Assembly: GCA_963727465.1 (NCBI GenBank) | Contig: CAVSGL010000008.1 | Span: 1-64,000, forward strand | DNA length: 64,000 nt | Reading direction: 5' to 3' | Origin: VRUE01 sp963727465 | Lineage (GTDB): Bacteria; Actinomycetota; Thermoleophilia; Solirubrobacterales; 70-9 | In this document: one piece after another, positions 1 through 8,575 of the stretch | How the letters are laid out: every line of letters begins with the position of its first letter | How positions within the stretch are numbered: position 1 is the first letter of the stretch | Translations under genes and position numbers: made by a program | The notes under the pieces: generated by a model | What the model was told of the DNA's origin: nothing | What the model saw: only the letters and a program-made list of their open reading frames with translations | Database searches by the model: none

Positions 1-16
1 GAAGGCTATAGCCGCG

Positions 17-68
17 GCCCAGATGAAGCATTGAGGCCCCGATAGGGGCCAAAAGGCTTCATCTGGGC
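17..68. repeat. Nested palindrome, family F copy 1
   Basis: Two 13-nt arms (17-29 and 56-68) are perfect reverse complements and enclose a second stem, 35-40 with 45-50, around a 4-nt loop. The outer arm contains CCAGATGAAG, which also begins the palindrome after the SDR gene at 21497. The element lies upstream of glnN. It could be the terminator of a gene beyond the left edge or a dispersed repeat; there is no T-run after either arm. Confidence 0.7.
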
Positions 69-187
69 GTTCGTGCCGCGTGGGACAACGGCGCCGGGCG
101 ATCGTTGTACCGCCGTACAAAGGCAAATTCGGCGCACTCCCATTAGGCTCCCCTGGCTCTTTCGACCAAGTGAGGAACAGACACGCG

Positions 188-2338
188 ATGACTCGTATTC
201 GCCAGCAGAACGTGACCGCAGCGCAGTGGAGCTCGAACGGGGAGGCCCTCGGCGCGCTCGACCTGACCCTGCCGGAGAACAACCCCTTCGGCGCCAACGT
301 CTTCTCCGTCTCGGTGCAGCGCGAACGCCTGCCCGCAGACGTCTTCGAGAAGCTCCAGGCGACGCTCGAGCACGGCGAGGCGCTCGACCCCAGCCTCGCC
401 GACGCGGTCGCCGAGGCGATGAAGGAATGGGCGCTGGAGAACGGCGCCACGCACTTCACCCACATGTTCCAGCCGCTGACCGGCTCGACCGCGGAGAAGC
501 ACGACTCCTTCTTCGAGCCCTCCGGCGAAGGCCAGGCGCTGGCCGGCTTCTCCGGCAAGGAGCTGGTCCAGGGCGAGCCCGACGCCTCGTCCTTCCCGAC
601 CGGCGGCGTCCGCGCCACCTTCGAGGCCCGCGGCTACACCGCCTGGGACCCGACCTCGCCCGCCTTCATCCTCGAGAACCCGAACGGCGCCCTGCTCTGC
701 ATCCCGACCGCCTTCGCCTCCTGGACCGGCGAGGCGCTCGACGCGAAGATCCCGCTGCTGCGCTCGATGGACGCGCTCTCGCGCTCGGCGATCAAAGCGC
801 TGCGGCTGCTCGGCGACGAGGACGCCGGCCGCGTCTTCACCACCGTCGGCCCCGAGCAGGAGTACTTCCTGATCGACGAGCAGTACTACTTCGAGCGGCC
901 CGACCTGATCGCCACCGGCCGCACTCTGTTCGGCGCCAAGCCGCCCAAGGGGCACGAGCTGGACGACCACTACTTCGGCGCGATCCCCGAGCGCGTGCTC
1001 GCCTGCATGCTGGAGACCGAGTACGAGCTGCGCAAGCTCGGCATCCCGGTCAAGACCCGCCACAACGAGGTCGCGCCGGCGCAGTACGAGATCGCGCCGG
1101 TGTTCGAGAACTCCAACGTCGGCTCCGACCACCAGCAGCTGATGATGCAGACGCTGGAAAGCGTCGCGCGTCGCTACGGCCTCGTCTGCCTGCTGCACGA
1201 GAAGCCCTTCGCCGGCGTCAACGGCTCGGGCAAGCACAACAACTGGTCGATGGGGACCGACACCGGCAGCAACCTGCTCGACCCGGGCGACACGCCGGCC
1301 GACAACATCCACTTCCTCTTCTTCTGCGCCGCGGTGATCCAGGCGGTCAACAAGCACCAGGGGTTGCTGCGCGCCTCGGTCGCCAACATCGGCCAGGACC
1401 ACCGGCTCGGCGCCAACGAGGCGCCGCCGGCGATCATCTCGATCTTCCTCGGCGCCGAGCTGGAGAAGGTGTTCGAGGCGATCGCGACCGGCGAGGGCGA
1501 CCCGCACACCCCGGCCTCGTTCCTCGAGCTGGGCGCGACCGTGCTGCCGAAGCTGCCGATGCACGGCGGCGACCGCAACCGCACCTCGCCCTTCGCCTTC
1601 ACCGGCAACAAATTCGAGTTCCGGGCGCTGGGGTCGAGCATGTCGCTCGCCTTCCCCAACACGGTGCTCAACACGATCGCCGCCGAGGCGATCGACGAGC
1701 TCGCCGGCAAGCTGGAGCAGAAGACGTCCGGCGGCGAGGACGTGGCGACGGCGGTGATCGAGATCGTCAAGGAGTCCTACAGCGCCAACAAAGAGGTCTG
1801 CTTCGGCGGCGACAACTACGACGAGGCCTGGCACGCGGAAGCCGAGCAGCGCGGGCTGAAGAACCTGCGCACGACGCCCGACGCGCTGCCGGAAGTGCTC
1901 AGCGACCAGACGGTGCGCGCGTTCGAAGACTACGACGTGCTCTCGAAGCGCGAGCTCGAGTCGCGCTTCGAGGTCTGGATCGAGCAGTACGCGATCCGCG
2001 CCAACATCGAGGCCGAGACCACGCACTCGATCGCGAAGACGATGATCCTGCCGGCGGCGCTGCGCTACATGGCGCTGATCAAGGAATCCGGCCGCGCCGA
2101 AGGCGTCGCCGGCGAGGTCGAGGCCGGCCTCGACGCGCTCGGTCAGTCGCTGCTCGAGCTCGAGCAGGCGAACGCCTACCCGGACGAGCTCGAGGGGCTC
2201 GACCTCGCGGTCCTCGCCCGCGACAAGCAGCTGGCGGCGATGGACAGGGTGCGCGCGGCGGCCGACAAGCTGGAGAAGATCGTCGCCGACGACCTCTGGC
2301 CGCTGCCCAAGTACGAGGAGATGCTGTTCATCAAGTAG
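188..2338 (+). CDS. glnN: Type III glutamine synthetase (GlnN)
   Basis: ATP-dependent ligation of ammonia to glutamate in the cytoplasm. At 716 aa it matches the long type III class (about 700-730 aa) and not GlnA I/II (about 350-470 aa). The catalytic core shows GPEQEYFLID, the NGSGKHNNWS metal/ammonia-site block near residue 345 and GDRNRTSPFAFTGNKFEFR. I chose ATG 188 because a GAGGA Shine-Dalgarno lies at 172-176; an in-frame ATG at 80 would add 36 residues without family character. It stands alone, converging with and overlapping by 8 bp the downstream phosphoesterase gene on the other strand. No GlnB site or riboswitch is visible upstream. Confidence 0.95.
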   Translation: MTRIRQQNVTAAQWSSNGEALGALDLTLPENNPFGANVFSVSVQRERLPADVFEKLQATLEHGEALDPSLADAVAEAMKEWALENGATHFTHMFQPLTGSTAEKHDSFFEPSGEGQALAGFSGKELVQGEPDASSFPTGGVRATFEARGYTAWDPTSPAFILENPNGALLCIPTAFASWTGEALDAKIPLLRSMDALSRSAIKALRLLGDEDAGRVFTTVGPEQEYFLIDEQYYFERPDLIATGRTLFGAKPPKGHELDDHYFGAIPERVLACMLETEYELRKLGIPVKTRHNEVAPAQYEIAPVFENSNVGSDHQQLMMQTLESVARRYGLVCLLHEKPFAGVNGSGKHNNWSMGTDTGSNLLDPGDTPADNIHFLFFCAAVIQAVNKHQGLLRASVANIGQDHRLGANEAPPAIISIFLGAELEKVFEAIATGEGDPHTPASFLELGATVLPKLPMHGGDRNRTSPFAFTGNKFEFRALGSSMSLAFPNTVLNTIAAEAIDELAGKLEQKTSGGEDVATAVIEIVKESYSANKEVCFGGDNYDEAWHAEAEQRGLKNLRTTPDALPEVLSDQTVRAFEDYDVLSKRELESRFEVWIEQYAIRANIEAETTHSIAKTMILPAALRYMALIKESGRAEGVAGEVEAGLDALGQSLLELEQANAYPDELEGLDLAVLARDKQLAAMDRVRAAADKLEKIVADDLWPLPKYEEMLFIK

Positions 2339-3503
2339 AGCGTTCGGCGGCCGGGGCCGGCAGGCCCGGGCCGCCGTGCAGCGGGTTGAGATCGGCGAGC
2401 AGCTCGAGCAGGCGCGGCTCGGGCTCTTCGTCGTCTATGACCACGGCCGTCCCGGGCCAGGCGTAGCGCAGGTAGCGCTCGTAGGCCTGCGGCGAGCTGC
2501 GGTCGGGCTCGTAGATCCACGAGCCGGTGTTCCAGTAGCGGGTGCGCGAGTCGGCGCGCGAGCGGACGTCGGCCAGCGGCTGGTGGGTGTGGGCGAAGAC
2601 GATCCGGTCGCTGCGCTCGCTCCAGCCGAGGTTGGCGACGACCTGGGCGAACGCCTCGAGCGCCTGCTCGGAGGGGTCGCTGGGCGAGACGACGCTCGCT
2701 GACGGATAGAGCGGCTGCGGCTCGTCTTCGTGCGGCGCCGGCTGGCGGCCGGCGAGGCGGCGCAGGCCGCGCAGCGGCGCGCGCAGCGCCGACTCGACCT
2801 TCCCCGCCCGCTGGGCGGCGCGGAAGACGTTCTGCTGGGCGTGGGTCCCATGCGGCATCTGGGCGGCGACGTAGAGCCACTCGGTCAGCAGGGTGATCAC
2901 CGACTCGTAGTCCTCGATCGTCTGCGGCTGCTCGGGGCCGCCTGTGGCGATTCCCCAGAGCGTGCGCGTGAGCAGCCGGCTGCCGCGCGAGCCGGCGAGG
3001 CGCGCGTGCGGGTCGAGGTAGTGGCCGTGCGTGCAGAGAACGCCGCCGAACTCGTAGGTCGGGTAGGCGATCTCCACCTCCACCCCGGGCAGGCGCCGGG
3101 CGAGGAAGGAGCGGAAGAAGCCCGGGCCGGGGCCGGCGGAGCCTTCGCCGGCGACCGCCAGGCTGTGGGCCTCGGCGAGGTCGGGGGGCGCCTCGCCCCC
3201 GGCGAGCGCCGCCTCGAGCCGGTTCTCCGCGTCGCGGTGGACCAGGTGATGGTCGTGGTTGCCGGCGAGGAAGACGAGCCGCCTGCCCGGCAGCTTCTCG
3301 GCGATCAGCCGCAGCAGCCCGTCCGCGGCGTCGACCGCCTCGCCGACCGAGCCGAAGAGGAAGTCGAAGAGGTCGCCGAGGAAGATCAGCTCGTCGATCC
3401 CATCGAGGGCCGGCGCCAGGCGCTCCAGGAAAGCCTCCTCGCGCAGCAGGTCACGGCCGGTCCAGGCGCCGAAGTGGGTGTCGGAGATGACTAGCGCGCG
3501 CAT
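2331..3503 (-). CDS. Calcineurin-like metallophosphoesterase
   Basis: A 390-aa protein with the ordered dimetal motifs of the calcineurin fold: ISDTHFG at the N-terminus, FLGDLFDF near residue 45, GNHDHH near 80, then THGHYLD and HTH. The early part resembles UDP-2,3-diacylglucosamine hydrolase (LpxH)-type enzymes, but there is no sign of lipid A synthesis here, so the substrate is unknown. The protein is soluble, with no signal peptide. It is the last gene of a leftward run (P450, MFS, this gene) but is separated from the MFS gene by the family A palindrome, so co-transcription is uncertain. Confidence 0.85.
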   Translation of the reverse strand: MRALVISDTHFGAWTGRDLLREEAFLERLAPALDGIDELIFLGDLFDFLFGSVGEAVDAADGLLRLIAEKLPGRRLVFLAGNHDHHLVHRDAENRLEAALAGGEAPPDLAEAHSLAVAGEGSAGPGPGFFRSFLARRLPGVEVEIAYPTYEFGGVLCTHGHYLDPHARLAGSRGSRLLTRTLWGIATGGPEQPQTIEDYESVITLLTEWLYVAAQMPHGTHAQQNVFRAAQRAGKVESALRAPLRGLRRLAGRQPAPHEDEPQPLYPSASVVSPSDPSEQALEAFAQVVANLGWSERSDRIVFAHTHQPLADVRSRADSRTRYWNTGSWIYEPDRSSPQAYERYLRYAWPGTAVVIDDEEPEPRLLELLADLNPLHGGPGLPAPAAERST

Positions 3504-3517
3504 TTTTTGACAGTCAT

Positions 3518-3632
3518 GAGGGCGATCCCGGTAGGGGTTCCACTTAACCTTTTCGAAGGTGCGGGGTTAGCTGTCGCCCGGGGCAGTCGACGAAAAGGTA
3601 CAAGACGTTTCACCCCTACCGGGATCGCCCTC
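3518..3632. repeat. Family A structured element, copy 1
   Basis: A 115-bp element. Perfect 21-bp inverted arms lie at 3518-3538 and 3612-3632. An inner 9-bp stem pairs ACCTTTTCG (3547-3555) with CGAAAAGGT (3591-3599), leaving a loop of about 35 nt containing GTCGCCCGGGGCAGTC. A second copy of equal length sits at 56075-56189 with about 12 differences. Two arm bases differ between the copies and change in a paired, compensating way, which indicates selection on base pairing. The right arm contains the last codons and stop of the MFS gene. It may be an RNA structure (3' end or sRNA) or a MITE-like repeat; it does not look like a classical terminator. Confidence 0.85.
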
Positions 3633-4974
3633 TTGGCAGCAGCAGTGCGCACGCCAGTCCTCCCGCCAAAGCTGAAGCTGCGAGGATCGTTAGGGCCGTT
3701 GCGTAGGGGGCGGCGGTGGGGATCGGGCCGCCGCCGGCGTGGATGACGACGCCGAGGACCATCGTGCCGGCCGCGGCGCCGATCCAGCGCACGGTGAGGA
3801 CGAGGGCGTTGGCGTCGCCGCGCTCGTCGGCGGCGACCGCGTTGCTGAGGCCGGTCAGCAGCGAGGTGAACATCGGCGCGACGCCCGGGCCGAGCAGGAG
3901 CAGGCCCGGCAGCAGCAGCGCGTAGCTCTCGTTGTCGACGAAGAGCGCGACCCAGGCCAGCCCGACGGCCGTGGTCAGGCAGCCGAACAGCGCCGGCGTG
4001 CGGGCGCCGATCCTGTCGGTCGCCCGGCCGGAGAGGATGTTGAAGATCGGCTGGGTGACGACCGCCGGAGCGAGCGCCAGCGAGGCGAGCAGCGGGCCGT
4101 AGCCGAGCACGTGCTGGAAGAAGGTCGCCATGTAGATGATGAAGCTGGTGATGATGACCTGGGCGGCGAACATCGCCAGCACGATGCCGCGCAGGGAGCG
4201 TCCCCGCAGCAGCGCGACGTCGAGCAGCGGGTAGCGGGTGCGCAGCTCGAGCGCGCCGAAGCCGCCCAGCACGGCGAGGCCGACGAGCACGAGCGCGATC
4301 GTCGCCGGCGCGTCCCAGCCCCAGGCGAGCGCCTGCATCAGGCCGACGAGCAGCGCCGTGAGACCGGCGAAGAGGACGATCAGGCCGGTCGCGTCGAAGG
4401 GCTCGGGCTCGCCGACCGGCCGGTTGTCCACCCGCAGCCAGCCGAGCGCGACGAGAGCGGCCCCGACGGCGGCCTCGAAGGCGAACAGAGCGCGCCAGTC
4501 GATCGCCTCGGTGAGCAGGCCGGCGAACAGCGGGCCGAGCGTGAGCACGCTGACCCCGATCGCCGAGTAGGCGCCGATCGCCCGGCCGCGGGTCTCCTGC
4601 GGCACGCGGTTGGCGATCATCGCCGCGCTTGCCGGATAGAGCGTTGAGGCGCCAGCGCCGGAGACGGCGATGCCGGCGACGAGCCAGACGAAGCCCTGCG
4701 AGACGGCGGCCGAGAGCGCCCCCAGCGAGAAGACCGCGAAGGAGACCAGCAGCACCTGCCGGTGGCCGTAGTAGTCGCCGAGGCGGCCGCCGGGCGCGGC
4801 GAACAGGGCCAGCGTGAGGAAGAAGGAGTTGACGACCCACTGCGCCTCGGACTCGCTCAGGTTGAGGTCGGCGGCGATCGTCGGCTGGATCACGCCGAGC
4901 GCGGTCTGTCCCAGGTAGCAGGTGAAGAAGGCGAGGCCGCCGAACCACAGCGCCCAGCGCGAGAGTCCCGTCAC
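3616..4974 (-). CDS. MFS drug/solute transporter, DHA2-like (about 14 TM)
   Basis: A 452-aa polytopic inner-membrane protein of the major facilitator superfamily. It has the motif GGRLGDYYGHRQVLL between TM2 and TM3 and long alternating hydrophobic stretches consistent with 12-14 TM helices, so it is most likely a proton-coupled exporter. Start: GTG at 4974 overlaps the P450 stop (GTGA), indicating translational coupling; a longer open frame upstream merely reads the P450 gene in another frame. The pairing with a P450 suggests export or uptake of a P450 substrate or product, which is inference. Its last five codons and stop lie in the right arm of the family A element. Confidence 0.88.
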   Translation of the reverse strand: MTGLSRWALWFGGLAFFTCYLGQTALGVIQPTIAADLNLSESEAQWVVNSFFLTLALFAAPGGRLGDYYGHRQVLLVSFAVFSLGALSAAVSQGFVWLVAGIAVSGAGASTLYPASAAMIANRVPQETRGRAIGAYSAIGVSVLTLGPLFAGLLTEAIDWRALFAFEAAVGAALVALGWLRVDNRPVGEPEPFDATGLIVLFAGLTALLVGLMQALAWGWDAPATIALVLVGLAVLGGFGALELRTRYPLLDVALLRGRSLRGIVLAMFAAQVIITSFIIYMATFFQHVLGYGPLLASLALAPAVVTQPIFNILSGRATDRIGARTPALFGCLTTAVGLAWVALFVDNESYALLLPGLLLLGPGVAPMFTSLLTGLSNAVAADERGDANALVLTVRWIGAAAGTMVLGVVIHAGGGPIPTAAPYATALTILAASALAGGLACALLLPRGRSR

Positions 4975-6401
4975 GCGCGGGACAGTACCCGCATCTCCAG
5001 ACCTCCCTTTGGCGAGAGGGTGGGCATCTGACGCACGGTCATCGTGCGGCCGGGGAGCGCGTCGAGGCGCAGCCGCTGGAGCAGCATCGTCGCCACCAGC
5101 TTCACCTCGGTCTGGCCGAAGCGCTTGCCGATGCAGATCCGCTGCCCGCCGCCGAAGGGGACGTAGGCGCCGCGCGGCAGCGCCGCCTTGCGCTCGGGCG
5201 TGAAGCGCTCGGGGATGAACGCCTCCGGCTCGGGAAAGACCTCGGGGATGCGGTGGCTGGCCCAGGAGCAGTAGTTCACGTAGGCGTCGCGCGGCACCGT
5301 GTAGCCGCCGAACTCGAAATCGCGCACGGCCCGGCGCGGGCCGATCCAGGCCGGCGGGTATAGACGCAGGACCTCGTCCAGGACCATCTCCAGATAGGGC
5401 ATCCGCTCCAGCGAGTCGACATCGGGCGGCGCGCCGCCGAGCACCTCGTCCTGCTCGGCGCACAGCTTCTCGACCACGTCGGGATGGCGCGCGAGCTCGT
5501 GCATCATGAAGGTCAGGGTCGAGGTCGAGGTGTCGTGGCCGGCGAACATCAGCGTCATCGCCTGGTCGCGCACCTCGCGGTCGGTGAACGCCTCGCCGCC
5601 CTCGCCGCGGGCGCCGAGCAACAGGCTGAGGATGTCCTGGCGCTCGGCGTCGGGGGCGGCGCGGCGGCGCTCGATCTCGCCGAAGACGATCTCGTCGAGC
5701 ACCTGGCGCGAGCCGACCAGCTTGCGCCAGGGCGAGCCCGGGCCGCGCAGCAGGCGCCATTGGTAGTCGATCCCGTAGAAGCCGAGCGCGCGCTCGAAGT
5801 GGTGCGCGGCGGCGGCGCCCTTGCCGGCCTCGTCGGGATCGAGGCCGAGCAGGGCGCGCATCGCGATCCGCATCGCCAGATTGCGCATCCAGTCGTAGAC
5901 GTCGACGACCGCGCCGGGGCGCAGGCGCTCGATCGCCGGGCCGGCCTCGGCCACCATCGCCTCGACCGAGGCCGTGAGCTGGCGGCGGTGGAAGGCCGGC
6001 ATCATGATCGCCCGCGCCCGGTCGTGGTAATCGTCGTCGATCGTCAGCAGGCCGTCGCCGAGCAGGGGGATCAGGTCGCCGAAGCTCGACTCGCGCCAGT
6101 GGAAGTTCTCCGGATGGGCGACGGTGACGAAGTTGTTCGCCTCCGGCCCGAGCATGAAGATCACCTTCGTATGGAGCAGGCGCATGCTGAAGATCGGCCC
6201 GTGCTCTTCGTAGGCGCCGAGCAGGATCGGCAGCGGGTCGTGGGCGATCCGGTGGGTGCGGGCGAAGCTGAAGTCGCCCGGGCCGGGCGGGAACCTGCCC
6301 CTCCCCCGCCACTCGGCGAGCATGTCACCGGCCACCCGCCGAACCGGGTTGTCCGACATCTGCGGCGGTTTCGCGACGGGCGCGGCGGTCTCGACCGGCA
6401 T
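4971..6401 (-). CDS. Cytochrome P450 monooxygenase
   Basis: A 476-aa haem-thiolate monooxygenase. Visible landmarks are the I-helix motif AGHDTSTS, the K-helix motif EVLRLYPP (ExxR) and the haem loop FGGGQRICIG with the axial Cys near residue 423. There is no membrane anchor, so it is presumably soluble and uses separate ferredoxin/reductase partners, none of which is nearby. ATG 6401 is chosen; an in-frame TTG at 6431 would add ten residues. It is translationally coupled to the MFS transporter downstream. The substrate cannot be told from sequence; a role in lipid or xenobiotic oxidation is inferred only from the transporter neighbour. Confidence 0.93.
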   Translation of the reverse strand: MPVETAAPVAKPPQMSDNPVRRVAGDMLAEWRGRGRFPPGPGDFSFARTHRIAHDPLPILLGAYEEHGPIFSMRLLHTKVIFMLGPEANNFVTVAHPENFHWRESSFGDLIPLLGDGLLTIDDDYHDRARAIMMPAFHRRQLTASVEAMVAEAGPAIERLRPGAVVDVYDWMRNLAMRIAMRALLGLDPDEAGKGAAAAHHFERALGFYGIDYQWRLLRGPGSPWRKLVGSRQVLDEIVFGEIERRRAAPDAERQDILSLLLGARGEGGEAFTDREVRDQAMTLMFAGHDTSTSTLTFMMHELARHPDVVEKLCAEQDEVLGGAPPDVDSLERMPYLEMVLDEVLRLYPPAWIGPRRAVRDFEFGGYTVPRDAYVNYCSWASHRIPEVFPEPEAFIPERFTPERKAALPRGAYVPFGGGQRICIGKRFGQTEVKLVATMLLQRLRLDALPGRTMTVRQMPTLSPKGGLEMRVLSRA

Positions 6402-6435
6402 CGCCCCGATCCTAGCTGGCTGACCGGCCAAAGAG

Positions 6436-6480
6436 CGTGGTAGAGGTTATCGCCGCATACCGGGGAAAACCTCTACCGCG
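6436..6480. repeat. Family B 45-bp palindrome, copy 1
   Basis: 13-nt arms 6436-6448 and 6468-6480 (one G-T wobble) enclose a 19-nt loop containing CGCCGCATACCGGGG. Length, arm position and loop match copies at 38888, 42902 and 61935. It occupies the gap between the rlmN stop and the P450 start, both on the minus strand. Confidence 0.85.
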
Positions 6481-6485
6481 GTTGG

Positions 6486-7469
6486 TCATGACCGGGCGGA
6501 GGCGGCGAGCTGGCCGCAGGCCGCCTCTATGTCGCGGCCGCGGGTCAGACGCACGGTGGCGGCGAGGCCGTGCTCGGCGAGAATCGCGCGGAAGCGCTCG
6601 ATCCGCTCCGGCGGGGAGCCGTCGTAGGCGCCGGTCGGGTTGTAGGGGATCAGGTTGACCTTGTAGGCGCGGCGGTCTAACAGCGCCGCCAGTTCGCGCG
6701 CCTGCTCGGGGTGGTCGTTGACGCCGTCGAGCATCACGTACTCGACGAAGACCTTGCGGCGGCGGCGCGCGCGCCAGCGCTCGCAGGCGGCCAGCACCGC
6801 GGCCAGCGGGTAGCGCTCGTTGACCGGCATCAGCTGCGAGCGCAGGCCGTCGTTGGGCGCGTGCAGGGAGAGGGCGAGGCCGATCGGCAGCCGGCATTCG
6901 GCGAGCCGGTCGATCCCGGGAACCCAGCCGACGGTCGAGATCGCCGTGCGGCGGTGGCTGACGCCGAGCTCGGGCAGCCGCTCGCAGGCGGCCAGCACCG
7001 CGTCGACGTTCATCGTCGGCTCCCCCATGCCCATGAAGACGACGTGGTCGATCGCTTCAACGCGACGGAAGTGCAGCGCCTGGTCGAGAATCTCGTCGGC
7101 GCTGAGGTTGCGGCCGAACTTCATCTGCCCGGTGGCGCAGAAGGTGCAGGTCAGCGGGCAGCCCGACTGCGAGGAGAGGCAGACCGAGCGGCGGCCGTCG
7201 CGGTAGCGCATCAGCACCGCCTCCAGCGGCCGCCCGTCGGCGGTGTGGAAGAGCGCCTTGACCGTGCCGTCGTCGGACTTCGCCTCGGCGCGCAGCTCCA
7301 GGGTCGAGAGCGGCACCGCGCCGTCCAGCCGCTCGCGCAGCGCCGCCGGCAGGTTGGTCATCTCGGCGTAGGAGCGCGCCCCGCGCGCAACCCACTCCCA
7401 CACCTGGGAGGCACGGTAGGAGGGCTCGCCGGCCACGGCAAGGGTCTGCTTCAGCAGCTCGCGGTCCAC
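6486..7469 (-). CDS. rlmN: 23S rRNA/tRNA adenine-C2 methyltransferase RlmN
   Basis: Radical-SAM enzyme that methylates C2 of A2503 in 23S rRNA and A37 of tRNAs. The 327-aa protein carries the cluster motif CPLTCTFCATGQ (CxxxCxxC), the GMGEP SAM-binding segment, and the conserved NLIPYNP followed by a late cysteine (EAACGQL), as needed for the two-cysteine mechanism. GTG 7469 is preferred; upstream extension would run into the divergent nuclease gene. It is a housekeeping gene separated from the divergent restriction gene by 49 bp. Confidence 0.95.
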   Translation of the reverse strand: MDRELLKQTLAVAGEPSYRASQVWEWVARGARSYAEMTNLPAALRERLDGAVPLSTLELRAEAKSDDGTVKALFHTADGRPLEAVLMRYRDGRRSVCLSSQSGCPLTCTFCATGQMKFGRNLSADEILDQALHFRRVEAIDHVVFMGMGEPTMNVDAVLAACERLPELGVSHRRTAISTVGWVPGIDRLAECRLPIGLALSLHAPNDGLRSQLMPVNERYPLAAVLAACERWRARRRRKVFVEYVMLDGVNDHPEQARELAALLDRRAYKVNLIPYNPTGAYDGSPPERIERFRAILAEHGLAATVRLTRGRDIEAACGQLAASARS

Positions 7470-7518
7470 GCCGGCGAGTGTAAGGTGCGGGCGGCATGAT
7501 CTGGGAGGCGGAGAGCCG

Positions 7519-8568
7519 GTGAGTCTGGTGCTCCAGGGTCCCTGGCGGCCAACCGCCGTGCTCACCGAGCTCGAGGCGATGGCGTCCCACAGGCTGGATG
7601 AGCTGCGCGTCGCGGTCGCCTACACGACCCTCGGCGGCTGCGAAGAGCTGATGCCCCGGATCGAGGCGCGGGTCGGCGCGTCCCGCTGGAGCGAACTCCC
7701 GAAGACGGTCGTGACCTCGACCGATTTCGGCCTGACCGAGCCGAGGGCGCTCGAGTACCTTCGCGACAGCCACGGGGTCGACGTCCGCCTCTCGGAAATC
7801 CCGTCGAGCTTTCATCCCAAGCTGTACGCGTTCGGGTCCGGCGACGAATTCGACCTGTTCGTCGGCTCGGCGAACCTCACCAGGGCCGCGCTGACCTCGA
7901 ATGCCGAGGCGGGGGTGATCACCTCCCTGAAACGAGGAGGACGCTCCGGGTTCGATGCCGACTGGAAGGAGCTGCTCGCCGCGTCCGCGGGGCTGACCGC
8001 AGCGAAGCTCGCCGACTACGCGCGGCGGCGCAAACGGAAGCCTCCGCCGATTCCGCCGGAAACGCGAATCGTCGGGGTGGAAAAGAAGCCGGCGAAGGGT
8101 ATGCAGCCCCTGTTCGCGGCAATCGACGCGGGGGCGATCGAACCGCGAGCGCTCGAGGCGTTCTGGGTCGAGGCCGGGTCGATGAGCTCCAGTGGGTCGC
8201 ACAGCCAGCTCGAGCTCCCGCGCGGCGCGCACCGCTTCTTCGGCATGTCGTTCGGCGAATACGACGACGACCACCACACGCTCGGGCACCCTCAGCTTCT
8301 CCTCGCCGGACGAGCGCTTACCGACCGTCCCCTGACCTGGCACGGCAACAACCGGATGGAGCGCATCAACCTTCCCACCTCGGCGCAGGGAGGCCCCACC
8401 TCCTACCGGGGAACGGCGATCCTCTTCACGCGAGTCCGGGGCGGGTACCGGCTCACCGTGGCAGCGTGGGAAAGCAAGGTGGCAGCAAGCTGGCGGGCCG
8501 CGTCTCGGGCCGCCGGCCAGGAGTACCGCCTCGGCAGCCGCTCGCCGCGCACCTGCGGGTTCTTCTAG
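7519..8568 (+). CDS. PLD-family restriction endonuclease-like protein (NgoFVII/BfiI type)
   Basis: A 349-aa protein with one phospholipase-D nuclease motif starting at His99: HPKLYAFG, then a conserved Asp, then FVGSANLTRA (HxK...D...GSxN). Single-HKD nucleases of this kind act as dimers and need no metal. The C-terminal half (about 215-345), with segments such as LPRGAHRFFG and RPLTWHGNNRMERI, resembles the B3-like DNA-recognition domain of BfiI/NgoFVII enzymes; that is by pattern only. The GTG start has a strong GGGAGGCGGAG ribosome site at 7503-7513. It is convergent with two DNA methyltransferases, with 7 bp between stops. The context says restriction enzyme; a DISARM DrmC-like or other defence nuclease is the alternative. 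Confidence 0.8.
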   Translation: MSLVLQGPWRPTAVLTELEAMASHRLDELRVAVAYTTLGGCEELMPRIEARVGASRWSELPKTVVTSTDFGLTEPRALEYLRDSHGVDVRLSEIPSSFHPKLYAFGSGDEFDLFVGSANLTRAALTSNAEAGVITSLKRGGRSGFDADWKELLAASAGLTAAKLADYARRRKRKPPPIPPETRIVGVEKKPAKGMQPLFAAIDAGAIEPRALEAFWVEAGSMSSSGSHSQLELPRGAHRFFGMSFGEYDDDHHTLGHPQLLLAGRALTDRPLTWHGNNRMERINLPTSAQGGPTSYRGTAILFTRVRGGYRLTVAAWESKVAASWRAASRAAGQEYRLGSRSPRTCGFF

Positions 8569-8575
8569 ACGGCCG

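Noticed and set aside
73..2466. A 797-aa open frame overlapping glnN in another frame
   Set aside because: It is an arginine- and alanine-rich shadow produced by high GC; glnN has full family similarity and a ribosome site.
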